DNA of 64,000 nt, from assembly GCA_003134685.1 (NCBI GenBank), contig PLCA01000003.1, positions 124,001 to 188,000 of the forward strand, read 5' to 3'. This document shows, piece after piece, positions 35,382-43,794 of the stretch. Position 1 is the first letter of the stretch. Each line of letters starts with the position of its first letter. The notes under the pieces are model-generated. The model saw nothing but the letters and a program-made list of their open reading frames with translations, was not told the DNA's origin and ran no database searches. The position numbers and the translations under genes were made by a program. The DNA comes from Gemmatimonadota bacterium. GTDB lineage: Bacteria > Gemmatimonadota > Gemmatimonadetes > Gemmatimonadales > Gemmatimonadaceae.

Positions 35382-35827
35382 GGCTCGCTTGTCCCCTCTC
35401 TTCCGTATTTGTCGCTCAGCCGGACGACGTCGTCAATTTCCGGCGTGGATACTTCCAGCACATCGCAGTCCGTCAGCGCGATCATCTGATGGATCGTCCC
35501 CGGTATGATTCTGAATGACTCTCCGACCTTGAGCTTCATGTCGTCGAGAACGTCGTCGCCTTCTCTCTGAACGCGATACACGATCTCACCCGAGAGCAGG
35601 TAGACGGTTTCATCCTTCCTGTTGTGATATTGCACCGACAGCTCGTGGCCGGCGTTGATATGCAGAATCTTCCCCACGTACCGTTCCGACTGCGCCCAGA
35701 TGGTCTCGTGCCCCCACGGCTTCGGTACCCGCGTGACTCCTACCCGACCGGACCTGGGTCGGACTGCGCGTCGCTTGGCCGCCGAGCGCGACTTGGTGGC
35801 GTTCTTGGCTGTCTTCTTCTTCGGCAT
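35378..35827 (-). CDS. Phosphomannose-isomerase-type cupin with a basic N-terminal tail
   Basis: A 149-aa protein. Residues 31-149 form a single cupin resembling the C-terminal domain of type II mannose-6-phosphate isomerases: PKPWGHETIWAQ, LSVQYHNRKDETVYLLSGE (metal ligands His/Glu) and PGTIHQMIALTD. The first 29 residues are Lys/Arg/Ala-rich (PKKKTAKNATKSRSAAKRR), unusual for this fold and like a nucleic-acid-binding tail. No alternative start removes the tail. ATG 35827 has no obvious ribosome site. Confidence 0.75.
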   Translation of the reverse strand: MPKKKTAKNATKSRSAAKRRAVRPRSGRVGVTRVPKPWGHETIWAQSERYVGKILHINAGHELSVQYHNRKDETVYLLSGEIVYRVQREGDDVLDDMKLKVGESFRIIPGTIHQMIALTDCDVLEVSTPEIDDVVRLSDKYGREGTSEP

Positions 35828-35865
35828 GCATAAATATCTATGTTGAGGTCACGCGCAGCCAATTG

Positions 35866-36039
35866 GTGTCCGCGACACTGAAGTCGGGTGGATTGCTCGT
35901 GGCGAGCGGTCTGCTCATGGCGTACAAGCCCCGACTCGGAATCGTGGGCTTTCTTATCGCAGCGATAATTGGGCTGTGGATGGTTGCGACGATTCTGATC
36001 CAGGATCGGCGGAGTAGGAAACGGAAGGGAAAGAGCTGA
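35866..36039 (+). pseudogene. Short membrane reading frame resembling the C-terminus of UbiB/ABC1 proteins (possible gene remnant)
   Basis: From GTG 35866 an open frame of 57 codons encodes a basic start (SATLKSGG), two hydrophobic stretches with the pattern LLVASGLLMAY...LGIVGFLIAAIIGLWMV, and a very basic end (DRRSRKRKGKS). This resembles the last two membrane helices of UbiB/AarF (ABC1) proteins, whose kinase-like body is missing: only 38 nt separate it from the cupin start. It overlaps the 3' end of the convergent phosphotransferase gene by 86 nt. It could be a relic or an independent microprotein. Confidence 0.4.
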
Positions 36040-36946
36040 GCCGCGTCACCACGCTCGCGACGTAGAGATCGATGCGCTGGCGAATGAGCGCGTCGTCAAT
36101 CTCCGGAACTCCGCCAGCCCGCCAGCCCTCATACATCGATGGTGGTCCTGGCAGCAGCTCCACCACCGACATCAGATCCCAATAGGGGTGATACTCGAAC
36201 GCCGGTCCCGCGGCCGCGCTGTACTGCGAGAGAAATTCGTCCGCGGCCAGCAGGCCGTGCAGACTCGCCAGGTTGTGCCGGCACCAGGCGACGTCTATCC
36301 CCGCGGGCCCTCTGCAGCCATTCACCCAGTCGACGACGCCGCTGACTCGCCCATTCCACCAGAGGACATTGCTCGGATGAAAATCGCGGTGCACGAAGCA
36401 CTCGGTGTAGACAGGCTCGGGCTCCTGAACGACCTCGATCGCCCTCCTCCACGCCTCCGGTTGCTCTGACCACTTGGGTACGGCAAGCTTGGCACGATCG
36501 TTATACCGGCGATACTTCCACCGGAATCCCTCGGCCTCAACTTTATGAATCCGCGCCGCGACATGGGCCAGACCCTGAAGCCACTCGGTCCAGCTTTCGG
36601 GCTGCAGGACTACTTCGCCGCGAACCATCGTTACGAGCGTCGCCGGCGCTCCGCACTTTGAACCATCGGCATCACACCCCACGAGTTGCGGAACAGGAAG
36701 GCCGGCTTCCGTCGCGTGCACCACACTCTTGGCTTCGCGGGTTGCGATATCCGGCTCTTTCTTTACCCAATCCTTGTTCGTGAACCGCCGAAGAACGAGG
36801 CTCATGGTCTCACCGTCCGCGGTTTCGACGTCGACCGCGTGCAACGACGAAGAAGTAGCGCCCGGTAGCGCCGCGACGGAAACCACGCGGCCCCCGGCCA
36901 CTTTCTCTATCCAGGTCCGCGCGTTGTCAGGAATCACGGCTGCCAC
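35954..36946 (-). CDS. APH-family phosphotransferase
   Basis: A 330-aa cytoplasmic kinase-fold protein with the catalytic loop FVHRDFHPSNVLW and the metal-binding GVVDWVNGC of aminoglycoside/choline phosphotransferases, and LVLRRF for the ATP lysine region. No resistance function is implied; many such proteins phosphorylate small molecules. It starts at GTG 36946, overlapping the upstream oxidoreductase gene by 13 nt. The last 30 residues are Ser/Pro-rich and overlap the UbiB-like fragment on the other strand, so the true 3' end may be a recent extension. Confidence 0.8.
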   Translation of the reverse strand: MAAVIPDNARTWIEKVAGGRVVSVAALPGATSSSLHAVDVETADGETMSLVLRRFTNKDWVKKEPDIATREAKSVVHATEAGLPVPQLVGCDADGSKCGAPATLVTMVRGEVVLQPESWTEWLQGLAHVAARIHKVEAEGFRWKYRRYNDRAKLAVPKWSEQPEAWRRAIEVVQEPEPVYTECFVHRDFHPSNVLWWNGRVSGVVDWVNGCRGPAGIDVAWCRHNLASLHGLLAADEFLSQYSAAAGPAFEYHPYWDLMSVVELLPGPPSMYEGWRAGGVPEIDDALIRQRIDLYVASVVTRLSSFPSVSYSADPGSESSQPSTAQLSLR

Positions 36947-37920
36947 GCGAGCACGATTTTCCCGAACGTCTCGTTCGATTCCATGAGCTTGTGCGCCGCA
37001 CGGATTTCGTCGAATGCAAACACCCGGTCGACGACAGGCTTGAGCCGGCCCGCGTCGAAAAGGGGAAGAATGTGCTCGGAGAGATCACGCGTCACCGCGA
37101 TTTTTTCTTCCAGAGGTCTCCCGCGCAGCGTCGTTCCGACAATGGTGAGCCTCTTTACGAGAAGCACGCCCAGGTTGAATGGCGCGGTCGCACCACCGGT
37201 TAGGCCGACGACGACGATCCGGCCGCGCAACGCGAGTACGCGCACATTGCCTTCGAGATAGTTCCCACCCACGAGGTCCACCACTGCATGCACGCGCTGA
37301 GCGCCGATCGCCGCCTCGACCTGCGCGGGCCAATCCCCGCGCGAAGCATCGATCCCGACATCGAGACCAAGCTTCTTCGCGCGCCCCAGCTTGTCGGCGG
37401 AGCGCGCGGTCCCGACCACCCTCGCTCCCGCCGCCCGCGCGATCTGCAGGGCTGCGGTTCCGACTCCGCTCCCTACCGCGTGAATGAGCAGCGTTTCACC
37501 AGTGCGAAGCGCCAGCCGGTTGAAGAGCGCGTCGTACGCCGTAAGAAAAACTTCGGGAATCGCGGCAGCGTCCTCCCACGACATCCCTTTGGGAACCGGC
37601 ATCGCTTCTCTCTCGTGCACGCACAAAAACTCCGCGTGACCCGCGCCGCCGATGATCCCCATCACCCGGTCCCCGGTCTTCCAAAGGGTCGCGGACGCCC
37701 CGAGGGAATCAACCTCTCCGGTGTATTCCATCCCGCTGATATCCGCCGACACGCCGGCCGGCACGGGATAATTTCCCTCGCGCTGCATGAGATCCGCGCG
37801 ATTGAGCGCGGAGGCCCTCACCCGCACACGAATCTGCCCGAGCCCGGGTTCCGGTTTCGGTCGCTCCTGCACTTCGAGCACCTCCGGCCCGCCCGGCCGC
37901 GTGATGATGACCGCTTTCAT
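36934..37920 (-). CDS. NAD(P)H:quinone oxidoreductase, zinc-independent medium-chain dehydrogenase family
   Basis: A 328-aa enzyme resembling PIG3/QorB-type quinone oxidoreductases. Residues 1-120 form the GroES-like domain (SALNRADLMQREGNYP), followed by the Rossmann NADPH site LLIHAVGSGVGTAALQIARAAG, and VVDLVGGNYLEGN later. The cysteine zinc ligands of alcohol dehydrogenases are absent. It probably reduces quinones or enones in the cytoplasm. A terminator-like hairpin separates it from the M16 genes upstream. Confidence 0.9.
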   Translation of the reverse strand: MKAVIITRPGGPEVLEVQERPKPEPGLGQIRVRVRASALNRADLMQREGNYPVPAGVSADISGMEYTGEVDSLGASATLWKTGDRVMGIIGGAGHAEFLCVHEREAMPVPKGMSWEDAAAIPEVFLTAYDALFNRLALRTGETLLIHAVGSGVGTAALQIARAAGARVVGTARSADKLGRAKKLGLDVGIDASRGDWPAQVEAAIGAQRVHAVVDLVGGNYLEGNVRVLALRGRIVVVGLTGGATAPFNLGVLLVKRLTIVGTTLRGRPLEEKIAVTRDLSEHILPLFDAGRLKPVVDRVFAFDEIRAAHKLMESNETFGKIVLAWQP

Positions 37921-37949
37921 AGCTCCAAGTTAGTAGTACCGCATAAATG

Positions 37950-37977
37950 AAGGGCCGGCCCTTTCGAGCCGGCCCTT
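37950..37977 (-). terminator. Strong GC hairpin after the M16 peptidase operon
   Basis: A perfect 10-bp inverted repeat (AAGGGCCGGC at 37950-37959, GCCGGCCCTT at 37968-37977) with an 8-nt loop lies 22 nt past the stop of the minus-strand M16 gene. There is no T-run, so termination would be weak or Rho-assisted; it could also protect the 3' end. Confidence 0.55.
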
Positions 37978-37998
37978 CGGGATACCGTGCTGCTACCT

Positions 37999-39441
37999 CT
38001 ACCGAACCTTATTGCCATTTGGATCCCACACCTCGACCGTCCCCAGATTCCGCGCGCGAATCGGGGCCTCGATCTTGGACAGATCGCCCGCCACGACGAC
38101 GACGAGATTGTCCGGGGTGAGCTTGCCCGCCGCGACGCGATGTACATCGTCCGGCGTTACTGCCGCAAGCCGCTCGCGATACGTCGCGTAGAAATCCATC
38201 GGCAGACCCCAAACAATCAGATTCTGAAGCCGGCCCGTAAGACCCTGGACGCTCTGTACCGCGTTCGGAAATCCGGACACGAGGTTATTTACCGCGCCTC
38301 CCAGTTCCGGCGCGGGAACCGGCTCGGTCACGATGCGGCGGTACTCGCCGATCGCTTCCACCAGCGAAGAATCGGTGGCGCCCGTCCGCACCTCCGATTG
38401 CATCTGGAATGAACCCGCGCCCGGCCTCAAATCGAGACCACTGAAGATTCCGTAAGTGTAGCCGTGCTTCTCGCGCAGGTTCGTGTTGAGACGTGAGCTC
38501 ACCGCTCCGCCCAGCACATGGTTCAATGCCAGCATCGAGATGTAATCCGGATCGGTCGCGCGGAATCCCGCCTGGCCGACGACGATTGACGACTGCACCG
38601 AGCCCGGCCGATCGACGAGAATCACTCTCGTTCCGCTGCTCTGGCGAATCGGATTCACTACCGGCGCCATTGCCGCCCGCGTCACGGTCCAGCCACCAAA
38701 CGCCTGCTGCGCCACCGAGCGCGCTTCGGCGGGAGTGATGTCGCCGACCAAAAGCAATGTCGCGCCCGCTGGCGCGAACATCGTGCGATGCCAGGCGACG
38801 ACGTCGTCGCGGGTCAATCCGCCGATCGTCGCCATCGTGCCGGCCGCCGGACGCGAGAACGGCGCTGTGCTGTCGAACGCAGCGCGAATGAAAGCATCCG
38901 CTGCCAGGCCAGCGGCGCGCGCGTGACTCTGCTGATACGCCGCCAACGCCTGGTTCTTCACGCGAATGAATTCGGTGGCCGGAAAGCTCGGCGAGATCAC
39001 CGTCTTTGCCGCGAGCTGCATCGCCTGCGGGAACACGTTCTTGAGCGCGACGACATCGGCGAACGAGGTAGAGAACCCCCCGCCCGTCGAATATTGCGCA
39101 CCCAGCGCATCCATCTGCCGCGCGATCTCGGCGCCCGACATGTCGGCAGTGCCCTCGGAAAGCAATCTCCCCGTCAGCGAAGCGAGACCATTCTTCGCCG
39201 CCGGCTCGCGCATCGCGCCTGCATCGAGAATCAGGCGGCCCTCGATCACGGGCAACGTGTGCTTCTCGACCAGAATTACCTTCAGGCCGTTATTCAGCTG
39301 GAACTGCTCTACGCTCGGAAAAACGTAAGGACGCAATGGTCCTGGTGCCGGTGGCGTGACTGTCTGCGCCCCCGCGGTGCCGAGAGCGCCCATCGCGAGC
39401 GACAGCGCGGCGATTCTCATGCGGAAAGTAGCGGTACGCAT
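37999..39441 (-). CDS. M16 peptidase-like protein, inactive subunit
   Basis: A 480-aa secreted protein with a signal peptide (cleavage near TAGAQ) and two M16 domains, including the RLNTNLREKHGYTYGIFS segment of the substrate-binding half. The zinc motif HxxEH is replaced (ASLTGRLLSEGT), so it cannot hydrolyse peptides alone. It is coupled by a one-base TAATG overlap to the catalytic M16 gene upstream, as in heterodimeric M16B peptidases (mitochondrial processing peptidase-like), where the inactive subunit binds substrate. Confidence 0.85.
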   Translation of the reverse strand: MRTATFRMRIAALSLAMGALGTAGAQTVTPPAPGPLRPYVFPSVEQFQLNNGLKVILVEKHTLPVIEGRLILDAGAMREPAAKNGLASLTGRLLSEGTADMSGAEIARQMDALGAQYSTGGGFSTSFADVVALKNVFPQAMQLAAKTVISPSFPATEFIRVKNQALAAYQQSHARAAGLAADAFIRAAFDSTAPFSRPAAGTMATIGGLTRDDVVAWHRTMFAPAGATLLLVGDITPAEARSVAQQAFGGWTVTRAAMAPVVNPIRQSSGTRVILVDRPGSVQSSIVVGQAGFRATDPDYISMLALNHVLGGAVSSRLNTNLREKHGYTYGIFSGLDLRPGAGSFQMQSEVRTGATDSSLVEAIGEYRRIVTEPVPAPELGGAVNNLVSGFPNAVQSVQGLTGRLQNLIVWGLPMDFYATYRERLAAVTPDDVHRVAAGKLTPDNLVVVVAGDLSKIEAPIRARNLGTVEVWDPNGNKVR

Positions 39442-40856
39442 TACGGCACCCTCGTCGTAGGCGGTGAGGCGGTCTTCTTCGGCGGAACGTAAATCAGGAC
39501 GACGCGGTTCTCGGGAACGAGTCGTTCATGCGCCAACGCATTGAGATCCGCGAGCGTCACCCGGTCGTAATCGCGTAGCACCGTGTTGACGTAATTCGGA
39601 TCGTGGAAGTACGTCCAACCCTCTGCCAGACGATCGGCGCGCCCACCAAACCCACCGGTGGTCTGCAGTCCGTTCACGAACGCAAACCGCTCGGACGCGC
39701 GCGCTCGGTCGAGCTCTCCCTGGGTGAAACTGCTCGCCCCCGCGAGCTCCGCGAGCATGGAAACTTCCAGCGAGTCGGGATTGCTTCCCGGCTTGCCGGT
39801 GGCGGTGAAGACGAGCATGTCCGCACCGTCGGCGAGTCCGAAATTGAAACCGCCGACATTCGTTGCGAGCTGCTCGCGGCGCACCAGCGCGTCGTACAAA
39901 CGCGATGAGCGCCCACCGCCCATCACGTCGCCCAGCAAGGAGACGAGAGGAGCACGACTGTCCTTTGCCGATGGCGCTCTGTAACCGACGTAGATCGCCG
40001 GCGCCGGAATCTGCGAATCGACCACCACGTACCGCTGCTGGTGCCCCACGATCTCCGGCAGTCTCATGCTGGCCAGCGCCGGAACCTTGGGACCGCGCGG
40101 GATCGGACCGAAATACTTCCGCACGAATTGCTTCGCCTGTGGCACGTCAATGTCGCCCGCGATCACCAGCACGGCGTTGTTGGGCGCGTAGTACGTCTTG
40201 AAGAAGTTCTCGACGTCCGTGAGGCTCGCCGCCGACAGGTCGGCCATCGACCCGATTACGTCGTGATGGTAAGGATGCCCTTGCGGGAACAGCGCCTCTT
40301 CCATCTTCTCCGGCCAGGTACCGTACGGCTGATTGTCTATGCCCTGACGACGCTCGTTCTTCACCACTTCGCGCTGGTTATCGAGCTTCGCCTGGTCCAT
40401 TGCGTCGAGCAGCGTGCCCATGCGGTCGGCCTCGAGCCAGAGCGCGAGCTCGAGCTGATTCGATGGAAGCTGCTCGAAGTAATTCGTGCGGTCCCAGTTG
40501 GTGGTGCCATTGATGTCGGCGCCGCCGCGCCCGCCCGCTGCCTCGAGCAGAGAGAAGTGCTGGCCCTTGGCGACGTTCTTCGATCCCTGGAACATCATGT
40601 GCTCGAAGAGATGCGCGAAGCCGGTGCGACCGGGCTGCTCCATCTTCGATCCGACGTTATACCAGAGAAGAACAGCGGCGACAGGCGTCGAGTGATCCAC
40701 GTGATAGATCACGTTGAGCCCGTTGGGCAGCGTCTCCTTGGTATAGTCGACGCGCAGCTCGGGACTCCTTCCCGCCTGTGCATTCTTGCCTGCCTGAGCA
40801 CCCGCGTTAACGGCGAAAAGGCACAACAGAGAGACCGCAAAGTAGCGGAGTCTCAT
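39441..40856 (-). CDS. M16 zinc metallopeptidase, catalytic subunit
   Basis: A 471-aa periplasmic peptidase with a signal peptide (cleavage near NAGAQ, residue 21). The inverted zinc motif is FAHLFEHMMF (His82, Glu85, His86), with the downstream glutamate in the NQREVVKNERRQ helix. GGAGG precedes the ATG. It pairs with the inactive subunit directly downstream to digest unfolded peptides in the periplasm. Confidence 0.9.
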   Translation of the reverse strand: MRLRYFAVSLLCLFAVNAGAQAGKNAQAGRSPELRVDYTKETLPNGLNVIYHVDHSTPVAAVLLWYNVGSKMEQPGRTGFAHLFEHMMFQGSKNVAKGQHFSLLEAAGGRGGADINGTTNWDRTNYFEQLPSNQLELALWLEADRMGTLLDAMDQAKLDNQREVVKNERRQGIDNQPYGTWPEKMEEALFPQGHPYHHDVIGSMADLSAASLTDVENFFKTYYAPNNAVLVIAGDIDVPQAKQFVRKYFGPIPRGPKVPALASMRLPEIVGHQQRYVVVDSQIPAPAIYVGYRAPSAKDSRAPLVSLLGDVMGGGRSSRLYDALVRREQLATNVGGFNFGLADGADMLVFTATGKPGSNPDSLEVSMLAELAGASSFTQGELDRARASERFAFVNGLQTTGGFGGRADRLAEGWTYFHDPNYVNTVLRDYDRVTLADLNALAHERLVPENRVVLIYVPPKKTASPPTTRVP

Positions 40857-40995
40857 TCGACCTCCATGAGATTTGGATTGCCGGCTGCTGGACGGGAGCG
40901 GCCGGAATGGATGGACAAAATAGGAGCAATCAGGCTCGCCGTCGAGCGGTAAAGTCGCGCTCTCCAGCGCCGATCCCGAATAGGCGGCCGTGCCG

Positions 40996-42216
40996 CTATT
41001 CGTAGCGCAGCGATTGTATCGGATCGAGACCGGCCGCCCTTCTCGCCGGCCAAACGCCGAAAAGTATTCCCACGAATCCCGAGAAGAAAAACGCCAGCAG
41101 AATGGACGACGGCGCCACCGAAGTATTGAAGTTTCCGAACTTCGACAGCGCGTACGCAGCGCCCCAACCGAAGATGATTCCCCCCGCTCCGCCCAGCAGG
41201 CACAGCACTACGGCCTCGATGAGAAACTGGAGCAGAATGTTCTTGGGCGTCGCACCGAGAGCCTTTCTCACGCCGATCTCGCGCGTCCGCTCAGTAACCG
41301 ACACGAGCATGATGTTCATGATGCCGATTCCGCCGACGAGGAGGCTCACCGCCGCGATTCCCGAGAGGAGAAACGTGAAGATTTGCGTCGTCTCGCCGAG
41401 CGTGTTCAGGAAGTCGGCCTGATTGCGGATCTGGAAATCGTCAGGAATACCGACCCGCAGCCTGTGCAGCCGCCGAAGCGTTTTCTGGATTTCCGCCATC
41501 GCGTTCGGAATCTCCGCTTCTGACGATGCCAGCACGCCAATCTGCCGCAACCGGTCGGTGCCGAACACCCGGAACTGCGCCGTGGTGAGCGGAATCAAAA
41601 CCTGATCGTCCGGGTTTCCGAATCCGCCGCCGCTTCCCTTGCTGGCGAGAACGCCAAGAACCTGAAAGAGGAATCCACCGATGCGGACGTTCTGTCCGAC
41701 GAGACTGGCCGCCGGTACTCCGAGGTTGTCGGGAATCGCCGCGCCAAGCACGGCGACACTCCGGCTGGCCCGATCGTCACCCGCCGTGAACATTTTCCCC
41801 TCAGCCATCGTGTACTTGCGCACATCGAGATAGTTCGGCGAGGTGCCGAGGACAGTCGTGTTCGTGTTCGTGGCCAGATACTGTACCTGCAGCTGCTTCT
41901 GCATCTCCGGCTCGACCGCCGCAACCGCTGATCCTGCCGAATCGAGCGCTCTCGCGTCGGCTACCACCATCGGCGCGCGATCGTTCCCCGACGAGACACC
42001 ACCCGGCGCGTAAATCTGCCCTGGCTGCACTGTGAGAAGCGTCGTTCCGAGCGCGCTGATTCTCGCGTTGACGGATTCCTGCGCGCCCCGCCCAAGTGCG
42101 ACTACGGCGATCACGGCTCCCACTCCAATGACGACGCCGAGCATCGTCAGAAACGAGCGAAGCTTGTTCGCTCTGAGCGCACCGAGCGCTACGCCAATCG
42201 TCTCTCCAAGCAGCAT
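40996..42216 (-). CDS. MacB/FtsX-type ABC transporter permease (no attached ATPase)
   Basis: A 406-aa membrane protein with one N-terminal helix after ALRANKLRSFLTMLGVVIGV, a large periplasmic domain (residues 45-270) and three C-terminal helices with the family signature SVTERTREIGVRKALGATPKNIL. It matches the membrane half of MacB but lacks the ATPase domain, and no separate ABC ATPase gene is present in the operon. It is the third gene of a TolC-MacA-MacB-like set, with a strong GAGGAGG ribosome site. Confidence 0.85.
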   Translation of the reverse strand: MLLGETIGVALGALRANKLRSFLTMLGVVIGVGAVIAVVALGRGAQESVNARISALGTTLLTVQPGQIYAPGGVSSGNDRAPMVVADARALDSAGSAVAAVEPEMQKQLQVQYLATNTNTTVLGTSPNYLDVRKYTMAEGKMFTAGDDRASRSVAVLGAAIPDNLGVPAASLVGQNVRIGGFLFQVLGVLASKGSGGGFGNPDDQVLIPLTTAQFRVFGTDRLRQIGVLASSEAEIPNAMAEIQKTLRRLHRLRVGIPDDFQIRNQADFLNTLGETTQIFTFLLSGIAAVSLLVGGIGIMNIMLVSVTERTREIGVRKALGATPKNILLQFLIEAVVLCLLGGAGGIIFGWGAAYALSKFGNFNTSVAPSSILLAFFFSGFVGILFGVWPARRAAGLDPIQSLRYE

Positions 42217-42228
42217 GGTCCTACCTCC

Positions 42229-43794
42229 TCAATTGCCAGGCGGCCGTCCGCCGCCGCCGCCCCCGCCGCCACCGGCAGCGCCGCCCGCGGCGGGAGTGGT
42301 GGCTTGCTGGAGTCCTCCACCCGTCCCGGCTCTCACGCGGGCCTGAAGCTGTTGTCGCTGGGCCTCCAATACCGCGGGTCCAAGGAGTGCCACCTGCTCG
42401 CCTTGCTGTACGCCGCTCAAAACCTCGGTGTAGTCGAAATCGCTGACTCCAACCCGAACCACCCGTGGCGAGTACTTGCCATCCTTACTCTTCACGAACA
42501 CGAACATCGCGCCGCCGGTCCGGCCGGTTCCTCCCGCTCCTCCACCCGCCGCACCGCCGCCGCCGCCACCACCGCCCCCGCCGCCACCGCCGCGCCGGCC
42601 AGTCGATGAAGCAGTACCCGGCGCCCCGCCCTGTGTGCCTGACGCCCCAGGCGTCGAGCTCGCCGCACCGGATCTCCGGCCACCCGTTGTGTCTCGAGAA
42701 GAGGCTGTAGAGGATGCTGTCCCACCCGCTCCAAAGCCCCGTGCCGCCCGCGCCGCTGCCTGCGCCGACTTCAATGAATCCGGACTGACCCCTAAGACCG
42801 GAGCGACCGTCGTCGCGTCGCGAGCGATTCGGATCGCGTCACTCGGCACCGCGAGAACGTTGTCTTTCCGCAGGATGTCCATCACCACCTGTCCGTTCAT
42901 GCCGGGCATGAGGGCTCCGTCGGAGTTGTTGAGACTCACGAGGACCGGGAACATGGTGACGCTCGATTGCACGACCGCCTCCGGCTGGACTTGTTCCACG
43001 ATACCGACGAATTTCCGATTCGGGAACGCGTCGACGGCAACAGTGGCCGTCTGGCCCGCCTTGACGTTGCCGATGTCCGTTTCGTTCACGAACGCGCGCA
43101 TCCGGACCTTGCTGAGGTCGGCCATGTCGAGAATCGTCGTACCACCGCTCGCCGCGGTCGAGGCTGACGTGATTACCGTCCCTACCGAGACCGGCCGTAG
43201 GATGACGGTCCCGTTCGTCGGCGCGGTAATCGTGGCATCCTCTAACTGGAGTTTCGCGGTCGAGAGATTCGTCCGCGCTTTGATGACAGCTGCATCCGCG
43301 CTCGCGAACGCGACCGTCGCCGCCTCCATCTCCGTCGCCGTGATGATAGCCTGCTTGTACAGGTCCGCGGACCGGTTGCGTTGCGTCAGTGCCACAGCCC
43401 TCGCTACGGTCGACGACGCGAGATCAGCCGCCGCTTGGTCGTACGCATTCTGCACTGTGCGCGGATCGATCTGAACCAGCAGATCGCCGACTTTTACTAC
43501 CGATCCGACGTCGACGGGCATCTTGATGATCGTGCCCGACGCTTTCGACTTTACTTCGACGATGTCGATGGGTTCGACGGTCCCGTTCGCCTGCGCGCTC
43601 AGCACGATGCTGCGGCGGTCGACAGGCGCAGTCTCGATGACGAGCGTTGGATCCGTCGTCTTCTTGCACGCCGCGAGCGCCACAACCAGCGCAATCGCAA
43701 TGGTTCTCGATCTCTGAACGCCAGGCCCGCGGCGGCGCGCGAACGGTTTCTCTTTCTCGGTCATTGTCTTGCTGGAGGTTTCGGGACTGTTCAC
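42229..43794 (-). CDS. MacA/HlyD-type periplasmic adaptor lipoprotein with polyglycine insert
   Basis: A 521-aa adaptor starting at GTG 43794 inside the TolC stop. It has a basic N-terminus, lipobox LAAC, a biotinyl-lipoyl half-motif (SKASGTIIKMPVDVGSVVKVGD), a helical hairpin, the beta-barrel domain (FVNETDIGNVKAGQ) and a C-terminal membrane-proximal domain. Between these is a low-complexity insert at about residues 365-420 with 13 consecutive glycines, and another Gly tract ends the protein. The insert is encoded by a slippage-prone CCG-type run near 42540-42600. It joins the permease to the outer-membrane channel. Confidence 0.85.
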   Translation of the reverse strand: MNSPETSSKTMTEKEKPFARRRGPGVQRSRTIAIALVVALAACKKTTDPTLVIETAPVDRRSIVLSAQANGTVEPIDIVEVKSKASGTIIKMPVDVGSVVKVGDLLVQIDPRTVQNAYDQAAADLASSTVARAVALTQRNRSADLYKQAIITATEMEAATVAFASADAAVIKARTNLSTAKLQLEDATITAPTNGTVILRPVSVGTVITSASTAASGGTTILDMADLSKVRMRAFVNETDIGNVKAGQTATVAVDAFPNRKFVGIVEQVQPEAVVQSSVTMFPVLVSLNNSDGALMPGMNGQVVMDILRKDNVLAVPSDAIRIARDATTVAPVLGVSPDSLKSAQAAARAARGFGAGGTASSTASSRDTTGGRRSGAASSTPGASGTQGGAPGTASSTGRRGGGGGGGGGGGGGAAGGGAGGTGRTGGAMFVFVKSKDGKYSPRVVRVGVSDFDYTEVLSGVQQGEQVALLGPAVLEAQRQQLQARVRAGTGGGLQQATTPAAGGAAGGGGGGGGGRPPGN

